From Niastella sp. (GTDB taxonomy: Bacteria > Bacteroidota > Bacteroidia > Chitinophagales > Chitinophagaceae), in assembly GCA_021154515.1 (NCBI GenBank), contig JAJKIL010000188.1, positions 1 to 5,730 on the forward strand: a stretch of 5,730 nucleotides of DNA. Reading direction: 5' to 3'. The translations under genes and the position numbers were made by a program. The notes beneath the pieces are model-generated. The model saw only the letters and a list, made by a program, of their open reading frames with translations. It was not told the DNA's origin and did not search any database. Below are positions 1-5,730 of the stretch, one piece after another; the first letter of the stretch is position 1, and every line of letters starts with the position of its first letter.

Positions 1-70
1 AATTACAATAAAGCTTGTCTGGATTACAATGAGGGTTGTTCGAATACAATTTTGTTTAGCCTGCTACAAT
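1..70 (-). repeat. Left arm of degenerate 21-bp repeat array, reverse orientation
   Basis: The hexamer TACAAT occurs at 4-9, 25-30, 45-50 and 65-70, a spacing of 21, 20 and 20 bp. Read on the minus strand, each unit begins TTGTAWTC and continues with an A-rich ACAA half about 10 bp later, for example TTGTATTCGAACAACC and TTGTAATCCAGACAAGC. This is the same unit as the array starting at 78, but inverted. The outermost copy runs off the window, so the array extends to the left by an unknown amount. No gene is recognisable on either strand here. The repetition is seen directly; its function is unknown. Confidence 0.8.
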
Positions 71-77
71 TATGTTT

Positions 78-605
78 TTGTAATTCAAAAAACCGTCATT
101 GTAATGCAACCGAAGTACGTTGTACTGACAACAAAGTATATTGTTTTCAAAACCGGAAAAACCGACACAACAATCATGGTCACTGTTTGTGAAACAATGC
201 CCGTTGTATTTACAATACGTCCCTTGCTATTCAAAAACCGATCATTGTTTCTGAGCAATAAGCCCTGCATTCCGAACAACGACCATTGCATTCCAACAAT
301 CAGGTTTAGCCAATCAATATTTACTTTATTATCATCATTACAACATAGATTGTTATGCAAACAGCCTTTGTTGCTTTAACAACAAGGCGCTTTGTTTTCA
401 AAAACAAAGACCTTATAAACAAAACAGGCATCATTGTAATCAAAGCAGCCGACCTGGTAATCGAAACAACACTTATTGTAATCAGACTTTCAGCCATTGT
501 ATTCCGACATAAAGCCATTGTACTTAAACAATGCCCCTATTGCATCAAACAAGCTTCTTTTCGTCTTCACAATCCGCGGACGTTTCAACAAAATGAAATT
601 GGACG
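78..605 (+). repeat. Main degenerate 21-bp tandem repeat array
   Basis: Units start with TTGT or a close variant at 78, 99, 120, 141, 183, 204, 224, 245, 265, 286, 329, 350, 371, 392, 413, 434, 455, 476, 497, 518 and 540, with weaker copies near 162, 306, 561, 583 and 606. The series 329-518 keeps an exact 21-bp step, as does 78-204. My hand consensus is TTGTAWTCAAAACAA followed by about six variable bases, often ending CCA. Within a unit TTGT and ACAA form a short imperfect dyad. The units differ at many positions, so this is an old or selected array, not a fresh expansion. Translation gives heptads such as IVIKAAD, LVIETTL and IVFRHKA. Overlapping ORFs at 29-379 and 355-672 in different frames are by-products of a period divisible by three: they resemble no family I know, change frame within the array and have no visible start signals. 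Possible roles are an operator cluster, a curved or architectural DNA element, an iteron- or centromere-like site, or a decayed coding repeat. The sequence does not decide between them. Confidence 0.85.
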
Positions 606-754
606 TTGTAACAAGCGCCCACTGCTATTTAAACGGAGATTGCATCGGTGTGCGTGTTTTTGCATTGCTTAAACCATCCTTTAAAGATATTACCGGCCAA
701 CCGGGCAGAAACAAGAAAGCCAGCCATAAAAAAGCAAAAAAATTACTGAGCTGA
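593..754 (+). CDS. Doubtful small basic protein, 53 codons
   Basis: An ATG at 593 opens a 53-codon frame ending in TGA at 752-754. The product starts MKLDVVTSAHCY and ends in a lysine-rich tail (GRNKKASHKKAKKLLS). The second half, after the repeat array has faded, has a more protein-like composition than the array translations, which is the only support for it. There is no Shine-Dalgarno sequence, no family I recognise, and the first third still overlaps degraded repeat units. The same frame is open upstream to an ATG at 497, but that part is pure repeat. It could be a small nucleic-acid-binding-type basic peptide, the remnant 3' end of a lost gene, or chance. From its end to the next gene (755-815) I see nothing definite. 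Confidence 0.2.
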   Translation: MKLDVVTSAHCYLNGDCIGVRVFALLKPSFKDITGQPGRNKKASHKKAKKLLS

Positions 755-815
755 ACGCCCGGAAGCCTTGAAGAAGCTATCTTAGCAAAGAAGGATGGAA
801 ACTTAATTTTTACTT

Positions 816-2081
816 ATGAAGATATATAGCTTACTGGTGTTGCTTTTGGCAGTAATAATGAAGCCTATAGTTGTGCAACGTGAAATCCCGGCAAGTCGTG
901 ACAGGCTGGCAAATGTGAAACCTGGAACAGGCGACCGGCAGCAGATAACCGGCAACACCATTATCACCGGCGCCGATCAAACTGAAAAATACCTGCCGCT
1001 GCTCAAAAACAAACGGGTAGCTATTCTGGCCAACCCCACTACCATCATTGGCAAAAAACACCTGGTAGATAGCCTCATAAACCGCGGCGTTACATTCGTA
1101 AAAGCATTTGGTCCCGAACATGGTTTCAGGGGCAAGGCCAGCGCCGGGGTGCATGTAACCGATGAAACAGACTCGGCTACCGGTATTCCCATCATCTCTT
1201 TATATGGTTCTAAAAGAAAACCTTCCGAAGCCGACCTGGCCGATGTTGACATTATGATCTTCGACGTACAGGATGTGGGTTGCCGTTTTTATACTTACAT
1301 CAATGTGCTGCGCGATGTAATGGAAGCCTGTGCAGATAACAATAAAGAATTGCTGATCCTCGACCGGCCCAATCCCAATGGCTATCTGGTGGATGGCCCT
1401 ATTCTGGATATGAAAAATAAATCGGGCATCGGACAGTTTCCCATTCCCATTTCCCACGGTATGACCATTGGCGAATTTGCCAAAATGATCAATGGCGAAG
1501 GCTGGCTGCCGGGTAAAAAAACCTGCAAGCTCACCATCATTCCCGTTCAGCATTACAAGCACGAGATGGAATACGTGCTGCCGGTAAAACCTTCGCCCAA
1601 TTTAAATACCCAACAAAGCATTTTGTTATATCCCTCCACCTGTTTGTTTGAAGGGGTGGCCATTAACCTGGGCCGCGGCACTCAATTTCCATTCACCGTA
1701 CTGGGCGCCCCCGTATTAAAAGACAAATACCCTTTTTCATTTACTCCCGTGAGTATCCCGGGCATGAGCGAAACGCCGTTATATATGAATGAAGTTTGTT
1801 ACGGGATCGACCTGCGCAAATACGATGTATCAAAGCTCCGCAAAAGCAAAAGGATCAATTTAGACTGGATGATCGAGTTGTATAACGCATTCCCTGATAA
1901 AAGCCGTTTCTTCGACCGCTCCATCAGCAAACAGATCGGCAATATCGATTACCTGGCCGGCGTTTCCGAATTCAAAAAACAGATCATGGAAGGCAAAACC
2001 GCCAAACAGATCCAGGACTCCTGGGAACCTGAATTGTCTCAATATAAACAAATGCGAAAGAAATATTTGTTGTATCCGTAA
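816..2081 (+). CDS. namZ: Exo-beta-N-acetylmuramidase NamZ family (GH171, DUF1343)
   Basis: This 421-residue protein matches the DUF1343/NamZ family, whose characterised members remove MurNAc from the non-reducing ends of peptidoglycan fragments. The N-terminus (MK, then the hydrophobic stretch IYSLLVLLLAVIM) looks like a Sec signal peptide with no lipobox cysteine, so export to the periplasm is likely. This supports the ATG at 816 over Met15. Family landmarks follow in order: VAILANPT (68-75), GPEHGFRG (99-106) with Glu101 a candidate catalytic residue, IFDVQDVGCRFYTY (148-161), LDRPNPNG (182-189), PISHGMTIGEF (211-221), KPSPNL (258-263), and YPSTCLFEGVAINLGRGTQFPF (272-293). The C-terminus is complete, with a typical short helical tail (MEGKTAKQIQDSWEPEL). 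Length is normal for a secreted Bacteroidota member. No MurNAc catabolism gene is visible nearby; it appears to be a single-gene unit closed by the terminator after it. No convincing promoter was found in 755-815. The family call is firm; exact substrate and location are inferred. Confidence 0.93.
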   Translation: MKIYSLLVLLLAVIMKPIVVQREIPASRDRLANVKPGTGDRQQITGNTIITGADQTEKYLPLLKNKRVAILANPTTIIGKKHLVDSLINRGVTFVKAFGPEHGFRGKASAGVHVTDETDSATGIPIISLYGSKRKPSEADLADVDIMIFDVQDVGCRFYTYINVLRDVMEACADNNKELLILDRPNPNGYLVDGPILDMKNKSGIGQFPIPISHGMTIGEFAKMINGEGWLPGKKTCKLTIIPVQHYKHEMEYVLPVKPSPNLNTQQSILLYPSTCLFEGVAINLGRGTQFPFTVLGAPVLKDKYPFSFTPVSIPGMSETPLYMNEVCYGIDLRKYDVSKLRKSKRINLDWMIELYNAFPDKSRFFDRSISKQIGNIDYLAGVSEFKKQIMEGKTAKQIQDSWEPELSQYKQMRKKYLLYP

Positions 2082-2181
2082 GGTGGGTCGCTCTCCCAAG
2101 AGCGGCTCACCTTCTTTACAAAGGTGAGCCACCCTGCAACTTCACAAAAAGGTGGGCCAATCTTTCAGGGTGACCCACCTT
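2080..2181. repeat. Palindrome block of interleaved inverted repeats
   Basis: The outer arms AAGGTGGGTC (2080-2089) and GACCCACCTT (2172-2181) are perfect 10-bp inverted repeats bounding about 100 bp. Inside, 2081-2093 pairs with 2100-2112 over 13 positions (two G-U wobbles in RNA) around the loop TCCCAA. The segment GGCTCACCTT (2104-2113) also pairs perfectly with AAGGTGAGCC (2121-2130) around a 7-nt loop. These two hairpins share 2104-2112 and cannot form together. The left edge overlaps the namZ stop codon. The layout recalls a REP- or MITE-like palindromic element, but I see no target-site duplication, so that reading is inference. Confidence 0.7.
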
Positions 2182-2196
2182 TTTTATTTTATTTTC
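2146..2196 (+). terminator. Probable intrinsic terminator after namZ
   Basis: The stem AGGTGGGCCA (2150-2159) with TGACCCACCT (2171-2180) has one C-A mismatch and an 11-nt loop. It is extended by A-T pairs from the A run at 2146-2149. It is followed at once by a T-rich tract (TTTTTTATTTTATTTT). This fits a Rho-independent terminator for namZ and separates it from the cox-like operon. Flanking A and T runs mean it could also work weakly on the other strand. Confidence 0.75.
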
Positions 2197-2287
2197 CCTT
2201 CATTTTTTTCCTTAACTTAATAGAGAAAAGTAACGATTGCCATCACGCTCTTTATTCCGTTCCCTGCTTACTTAAAAACTTTGCCAT

Positions 2288-2740
2288 ATGCAATTAGCGG
2301 GGAAATATGTGTTGCATGCAGCGCCACCCATTGTTTGGGCGACCCTGATGAACAAAGATACCCTTGCCCGGGTAGTGCCCGGCATTTCCCGCCTTGAACA
2401 AACCGGCGATCATACCTTTAAATCAATACTCGATATTAAGTTGGGTCCCGTCAGTGGCTCCTTCACTGGAAACCTGCAGCTCGACGATCTGCAGGAACCC
2501 AATGCATTTACCCTTAAGGCACAACAAAACAGTAAAATAGGCAATGCCAATGCCGCCATTAAGATCAACCTGGCGCAGGTAGATGAGACCGGCGATACAG
2601 AGGTCTCATTTGATGGAGATGTAAAATTAAGCGGCATGCTGGCTTCCCTGGGGCAACGGGTTATGGGTGGGGTTTCGAATACGCTCACCAAACAATTTTT
2701 TTCAAACCTGGAAAAGGAGATCGACCACAAACCTGCATAG
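2288..2740 (+). CDS. coxG: CoxG-like SRPBCC protein (CO dehydrogenase subunit G family)
   Basis: The 150-residue product is a CoxG-type SRPBCC (START-like) protein. Diagnostic parts are the opening MQLAGKYVLHAAPPIVW (beta strand, then the P-x-x-VW turn), the N-terminal helix NKDTLARVVPG where the family has a similar IPG, the LGPVSGSFTGNLQL strand pair, and a final helix (LASLGQRVMGGVSNTLTKQFFSNLEKEI) that closes the hydrophobic cavity. CoxG proteins accompany molybdenum CO dehydrogenase-type operons. They have been linked to membrane recruitment of the enzyme and, in mycobacteria, to quinone binding for electron transfer. There is no C-terminal anchor, so this is the short soluble form. It starts right after the terminator-containing gap and ends 33 bp before the coxS-like gene, so it is probably the first gene of the operon. 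The usual cysteine after IPG is replaced by isoleucine (PGIS). No clear promoter or Shine-Dalgarno sequence was found upstream (2197-2287). Confidence 0.88.
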   Translation: MQLAGKYVLHAAPPIVWATLMNKDTLARVVPGISRLEQTGDHTFKSILDIKLGPVSGSFTGNLQLDDLQEPNAFTLKAQQNSKIGNANAAIKINLAQVDETGDTEVSFDGDVKLSGMLASLGQRVMGGVSNTLTKQFFSNLEKEIDHKPA

Positions 2741-2773
2741 AAAAATATTGTTCAATATACTAAACGAAACTAC

Positions 2774-3277
2774 ATGAGCACCAGGATCAATGTTACCGTT
2801 AACGGTGTACAATACAATCATCTTGTTGAACCCCGGTTATTATTGGTGAGCTACCTGCGCGATGTATTGCGGCTAACAGGCACCCATGTGGGTTGCGACA
2901 CCAGCAGCTGCGGCGCCTGCACTATCCATGTAAACGGAAAGGCTACTAAATGCTGCACCATGCTGGCCGTTCAGGCCGATGGTTGCGAAATAACCACTAT
3001 TGAAGGCTTGTCCCACAACGGCGAACTGCATCCGCTGCAGGAAGCTTTTAATGAATGCCATGGGCTGCAATGCGGTTTCTGTACGCCGGGCATGATCATG
3101 ATGGCGGCCGACCTGTTACAACACAACCCGCAACCAACGGAAGAATCTATTCGCCATGCACTGGAAGGAAACTTCTGCCGTTGCACGGGGTACCATAATA
3201 TAGTAAAATCGGTTCAGTATGCGGCGGAGAAGATGAGGACGGGTGAAGTGGAGGAAGTTGATAAGTTAACTAGTTGA
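2774..3277 (+). CDS. coxS: Molybdenum hydroxylase small subunit, two [2Fe-2S] (CoxS-like)
   Basis: The 167-residue product is the iron-sulfur subunit of a xanthine-oxidase-family molybdenum hydroxylase and passes electrons from the Mo site to the FAD subunit. The N-terminal plant-ferredoxin-like domain (about 1-78) holds the first cluster ligands Cys41, Cys46, Cys49 and Cys61 (GCDTSSCGACT, then KCCTM, where Cys60 is extra). The C-terminal helical domain holds the second set: Cys100 and Cys103 in LQCGFCTPGM, and Cys135 and Cys137 in EGNFCRCTGYHNIV. Gln99 before Cys100 is the usual residue near the molybdopterin cofactor. All eight ligands are present, so it should be functional. ATG at 2774 gives the normal N-terminus. 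The last residues (EVDKLTS) and the TGA stop lie inside an 8-bp tandem repeat and are not conserved family sequence. It sits between the coxG- and coxL-like genes and should be cotranscribed with them. Subfamily members are hard to tell apart by this subunit alone, so the substrate is not implied. Confidence 0.95.
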   Translation: MSTRINVTVNGVQYNHLVEPRLLLVSYLRDVLRLTGTHVGCDTSSCGACTIHVNGKATKCCTMLAVQADGCEITTIEGLSHNGELHPLQEAFNECHGLQCGFCTPGMIMMAADLLQHNPQPTEESIRHALEGNFCRCTGYHNIVKSVQYAAEKMRTGEVEEVDKLTS

Positions 3278-3311
3278 TAGGGTTGACGAGTTGACAAGTT
3301 AACAAGTTGGC
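3255..3311. repeat. 8-bp tandem repeat (RAGTTRAY) across the coxS stop codon
   Basis: Seven consecutive units are AAGTTGAT, AAGTTAAC, TAGTTGAT, AGGGTTGAC (9 bp), GAGTTGAC, AAGTTAAC and AAGTTGGC. The first three lie in the end of coxS, and the third contains its TGA stop (3275-3277). Because 8 is not a multiple of 3, gain or loss of a unit would alter the C-terminus of the protein. Similar short degenerate tandems are, to my recollection, scattered between genes in Chitinophagaceae; that is background knowledge I cannot check here. Confidence 0.8.
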
Positions 3312-3345
3312 GGAGAGTTTAAAATTTCGGAACCCTTTCACGTAT

Positions 3346-3387
3346 CACGATTCACCATTAACCATTGAACATTCACCATTCACGATA
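3346..3387. repeat. 7-bp tandem repeat (CACCATT) before coxL
   Basis: Six units abut exactly: CACGATT, CACCATT, AACCATT, GAACATT, CACCATT and CACGATA. The array ends 15 bp before the coxL-like start codon, so it lies in the translated gene's leader and takes up most of the space where ribosome-binding signals would lie. It is unrelated in sequence and period to the 8-bp array 34 bp upstream. Together the two arrays explain why this junction is about 125 bp long when a tight operon would have only a few bases. Confidence 0.8.
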
Positions 3388-3402
3388 ACTCAACATCATT
3401 AT

Positions 3403-5730
3403 ATGAGTACTAACGGATTAATCGGCAGGTCTGTTAAACGGGTTGAAGACAAACGGTTCACTACCGGCCATGGTAATTATACCGATGATATTGTTCTGCC
3501 CCATCAAACCTATGCGGTTTTTGTACGAAGCCAGTACGCCCACGCAAAGATCTTGCGGGTTGATACTACCGCAGCCAAAGCCATGCCGGGCGTGATCGCC
3601 ATCTATACCGGCGCCGACCTGGCTGACGTAAATGGCGTTCCCTGCGGCTGGCAGGTGAACTTCAAAAACGGTGATATCATGAAGGAACCAAAGCATCCCC
3701 TACTGGTGGCCGATAAAGCCAGGCATGTGGGCGATGCCATCGCCATTGTTATTGCAGAAACCAAAGACCAGGCAACCGATGCCGCCGATGCCGTGGAAGT
3801 GGAAATGGAAGATCTGCCTTGTGTAGTGGATGCTTACAAAGCAGTACAACCTGAGGCGCCCCTGGTGCACGACGATGTGCCCAACAATAAAAGTTTTGAT
3901 TGGGTGCTGGGTAATCCCATTGAGGAAGTGAACGAAGCCATGGACAAAGCCACGCATGTGACCTCGCTCGATTTTGTGAACCAGCGGCTGGTGCCCAATG
4001 CCATCGAGCCCCGCAGTTATAACAGTTCGTATGATCCTGTTACGGAGAAATACACCTTATACACCAGTTCGCAAAACCCGCACCTGGTTCGGTTGCTGAT
4101 GTGCGCTTTTGTACTCGGCATTCCTGAACATAAAGTACGGGTAGTAAGCCCGGATGTGGGCGGCGGCTTCGGCAGCAAGATCTTCCACTATACCGAAGAA
4201 GCCTTGCTTACCTGGTGCAGCAAAAAAATTGGCCGCCCGGTAAAATGGACATCGGAAAGAAGTGAAAGCTTTCTGCTCGATGCGCATGGCCGCGACCATG
4301 TTACCAAAGCCGAAATGGGTTTTGATGCCGATGGAAAGATTGTGGCATTGCGCGTAAAGACCTATGCTAACCTCGGCGCTTACCTATCTACATTCAGCAG
4401 TTGCGTACCCACTTATTTACATGGAACCCTGCTGCAAGGTTTATACACAACACCTAAAATAAATGTTGATGTAACAGCTGTTTTCACCAATACCACCCCG
4501 GTAGACGCCTACCGAGGCGCCGGTCGTCCGGAGGCTACCTACTTACTGGAACGCCTGATCGACCTGGCTGCCCTTGAGATGAACGTTGACCCGGCCGACC
4601 TTCGATTCAGGAATTTTATTCCACCATTCGACGGCGTACAACAACCCGGTTATCAAACCCAGGTAGCGCTGCAATACGACAGCGGCAACTACGAGGGTGT
4701 TTTGAAAAAAGGGTTGGAAATGATTAATTACCCTGAAGTACGCCGTATTCAACAGGAAGCTGCCCACAATGGCAAACTGGTAGGCATAGGTTTCTCTACG
4801 TATATTGAAGCCTGTGGCATTGCTCCTTCGGCCATTGTGGGCGCCCTGGGTTGCCGCGCCGGTTTGTTTGAAGTAGGCCAGGTGCGCGTTCAACCCACTG
4901 GCAAGGTAAGCGTGTTTACCGGCGCCCACTCGCATGGGCAGGGTCACGAGACCACCTTTGCCCAGATAGTAGCTGATAAATTAGGCATCAACCTTACCGA
5001 TGTGGAAGTGGTGCATGGCGATAGCGACAGTGTGGCTTTCGGTATGGGCACCTATGGCTCGCGCAGCCTGGCCGTAGGCGGTAGCGCCATTATGAAAAGC
5101 ATTGATAAGATCATTGAAAAGGGAAAGAAAATAGCCGCACATAAACTGGAAGCCAGCGCTGATGATATGGAATTCGCATCGGGCAGGTTTACGGTGAAAG
5201 GAACCGATAAATCAATCGGGTTTGGCGAGGTAGCGCTCACCGCGTATGTACCGCATGTATATCCCAAAGACCTGGAACCCGGTCTTGATTTCAGCAGCTT
5301 TTATGATCCTGCCAATTTCACCTATCCATTCGGGTGTCATATTGCCGTTGTAGAAGTGGATAAAGAAACCGGTAAAGTATCATTGAAGCGTTTTGTGGCG
5401 GTTGATGATGTGGGCAATGTAATAAACCCCATGATCGTGGAAGGACAGATCCATGGTGGCCTGGTGCAGGGCATTGGTCAGGCCCTGTTCGAAGGCGCCG
5501 AATACGACGAAAACGGACAGCTCACCAATGGTTCGTATATGGATTATTGTATGCCGCGGGCCGATGACCTGCCGATGTTTGAGACCGCCAGCCAGGTAAC
5601 GCCTTGTCCGCATAACCCATTAGGCGTAAAAGGCGCCGGTGAAGCGGGCACCATTGGCAGCGCCCCTGCCATTGTAAATGCCGTGATCGACGCGCTATGG
5701 AGTGGCGGTCATAAGGTGAAAGATATTCGG
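3403..5730 (+). CDS. coxL: Molybdenum hydroxylase large subunit, form II CoxL-like (3' end cut off)
   Basis: The frame is open for 776 codons from ATG 3403 to the window edge with no stop. Family members run to about 780-810 residues, so only a short tail is missing. The protein binds the Mo-molybdopterin cytosine dinucleotide cofactor. An N-terminal hammerhead domain (about 15-130; GRSVKRVEDKRFTTGHGNYTDD at the start) is followed by the two molybdopterin-binding domains. Landmarks are Gln224 in SSQNPH, GGGFGSK (253-259), HGQGHET (511-517), GMGTYGSRS (547-555), DDVGNVINP (668-676) and Glu747 in KGAGEAG, the expected catalytic base. The active-site loop is DAYRGAGR (368-375), the form II signature. 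Proven CO dehydrogenases have AYRCSFR, where the cysteine binds copper. That cysteine is absent here (Gly372), so the substrate is unknown and probably not CO. The S-L order predicts a CoxM FAD subunit next. There is no Shine-Dalgarno sequence; the start follows the 7-bp repeat array and gives a standard N-terminus. Confidence 0.95.
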   Translation, partial: MSTNGLIGRSVKRVEDKRFTTGHGNYTDDIVLPHQTYAVFVRSQYAHAKILRVDTTAAKAMPGVIAIYTGADLADVNGVPCGWQVNFKNGDIMKEPKHPLLVADKARHVGDAIAIVIAETKDQATDAADAVEVEMEDLPCVVDAYKAVQPEAPLVHDDVPNNKSFDWVLGNPIEEVNEAMDKATHVTSLDFVNQRLVPNAIEPRSYNSSYDPVTEKYTLYTSSQNPHLVRLLMCAFVLGIPEHKVRVVSPDVGGGFGSKIFHYTEEALLTWCSKKIGRPVKWTSERSESFLLDAHGRDHVTKAEMGFDADGKIVALRVKTYANLGAYLSTFSSCVPTYLHGTLLQGLYTTPKINVDVTAVFTNTTPVDAYRGAGRPEATYLLERLIDLAALEMNVDPADLRFRNFIPPFDGVQQPGYQTQVALQYDSGNYEGVLKKGLEMINYPEVRRIQQEAAHNGKLVGIGFSTYIEACGIAPSAIVGALGCRAGLFEVGQVRVQPTGKVSVFTGAHSHGQGHETTFAQIVADKLGINLTDVEVVHGDSDSVAFGMGTYGSRSLAVGGSAIMKSIDKIIEKGKKIAAHKLEASADDMEFASGRFTVKGTDKSIGFGEVALTAYVPHVYPKDLEPGLDFSSFYDPANFTYPFGCHIAVVEVDKETGKVSLKRFVAVDDVGNVINPMIVEGQIHGGLVQGIGQALFEGAEYDENGQLTNGSYMDYCMPRADDLPMFETASQVTPCPHNPLGVKGAGEAGTIGSAPAIVNAVIDALWSGGHKVKDIR

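Noticed and set aside
29..379. Protein-coding gene of 116 codons within the array
   Set aside because: It is a translation of the 21-bp repeat. A period divisible by three keeps several frames open on both strands, and the heptad pattern moves to another frame after about 350.
1..605. CRISPR array
   Set aside because: The units are only about 21 bp, strongly degenerate and directly abutting, with no conserved repeat separated by unique spacers of constant length.
778..785. Bacteroidota -7 promoter element (TATCTTAG) for namZ
   Set aside because: It has one mismatch to TAnnTTTG and no TTTG at the expected -33 position, so it is too weak to report.
831..1562. Minus-strand ORFs inside namZ
   Set aside because: They are shadows of a well-conserved plus-strand gene and show no family features.
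2276..2283. -7-like sequence AAACTTTG before coxG
   Set aside because: It lies directly next to the start codon, which would require a leaderless transcript, and no -33 partner is visible.
2745..2758. Palindrome ATATTGTTCAATAT between coxG and coxS
   Set aside because: It has six-base AT-rich arms with a 2-nt centre, too tight for an RNA hairpin and likely by chance in AT-rich DNA. An operator is possible but unsupported.
3418..5613. Minus-strand ORFs inside the coxL region
   Set aside because: The plus-strand frame 3403-5730 carries every expected molybdenum hydroxylase motif, so the opposite-strand frames are by-products of codon bias.
3403..5730. True (form I) carbon monoxide dehydrogenase
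   Set aside because: The loop is AYRGAGR; the copper-binding cysteine motif AYRCSFR is absent.
1..5730. tRNA or rRNA genes
   Set aside because: No cloverleaf-like segment or conserved rRNA stretch was seen on either strand.

Overview
The window looks like a chromosomal piece of a Bacteroidota bacterium, most likely of the Chitinophagaceae type (Niastella/Chitinophaga-like). The grounds are a NamZ (DUF1343) protein of the Bacteroidota kind, no convincing Shine-Dalgarno sequence before any start, moderate GC in the genes, and degenerate 7- and 8-bp tandem repeats between genes of a style I associate with that family. The taxonomic call is inference. All recognisable genes are on the + strand.

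Positions 1 to about 650 hold no recognisable gene. They hold a long, AT-rich, highly degenerate array of roughly 21-bp units with consensus TTGTAWTCAAAACAA plus about 6 bp of spacer. Three full units and part of a fourth at 1-70 point left. About two dozen units from 78 to about 605 point right and keep the 21-bp phase almost without slip. The array continues past the left edge. It is the least explained element here. Because 21 is a multiple of three, it stays open in several frames and gives heptad-like pseudo-proteins that I do not believe are genes. A doubtful 53-codon ORF (593-754) lies at the fading right end of the array.

Positions 816-2081 encode a complete, probably exported NamZ-type exo-beta-N-acetylmuramidase (GH171/DUF1343) for peptidoglycan turnover. 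It is followed by a compact 100-bp block of interleaved inverted repeats (2080-2181) that ends in a probable intrinsic terminator.

Positions 2288-5730 are a molybdenum-hydroxylase operon of the aerobic CO dehydrogenase family: a CoxG-like SRPBCC protein, a CoxS-like two-[2Fe-2S] subunit, and a CoxL-like molybdopterin catalytic subunit cut by the right edge shortly before its expected end. The CoxL active-site loop reads AYRGAGR, the form II signature, not the AYRCSFR loop of proven CO dehydrogenases. The true substrate is therefore unknown, and CO oxidation should not be assumed. The S-then-L order predicts a FAD subunit (CoxM) just downstream. The coxS-coxL junction carries two different short tandem-repeat arrays, and the first contains the coxS stop codon.
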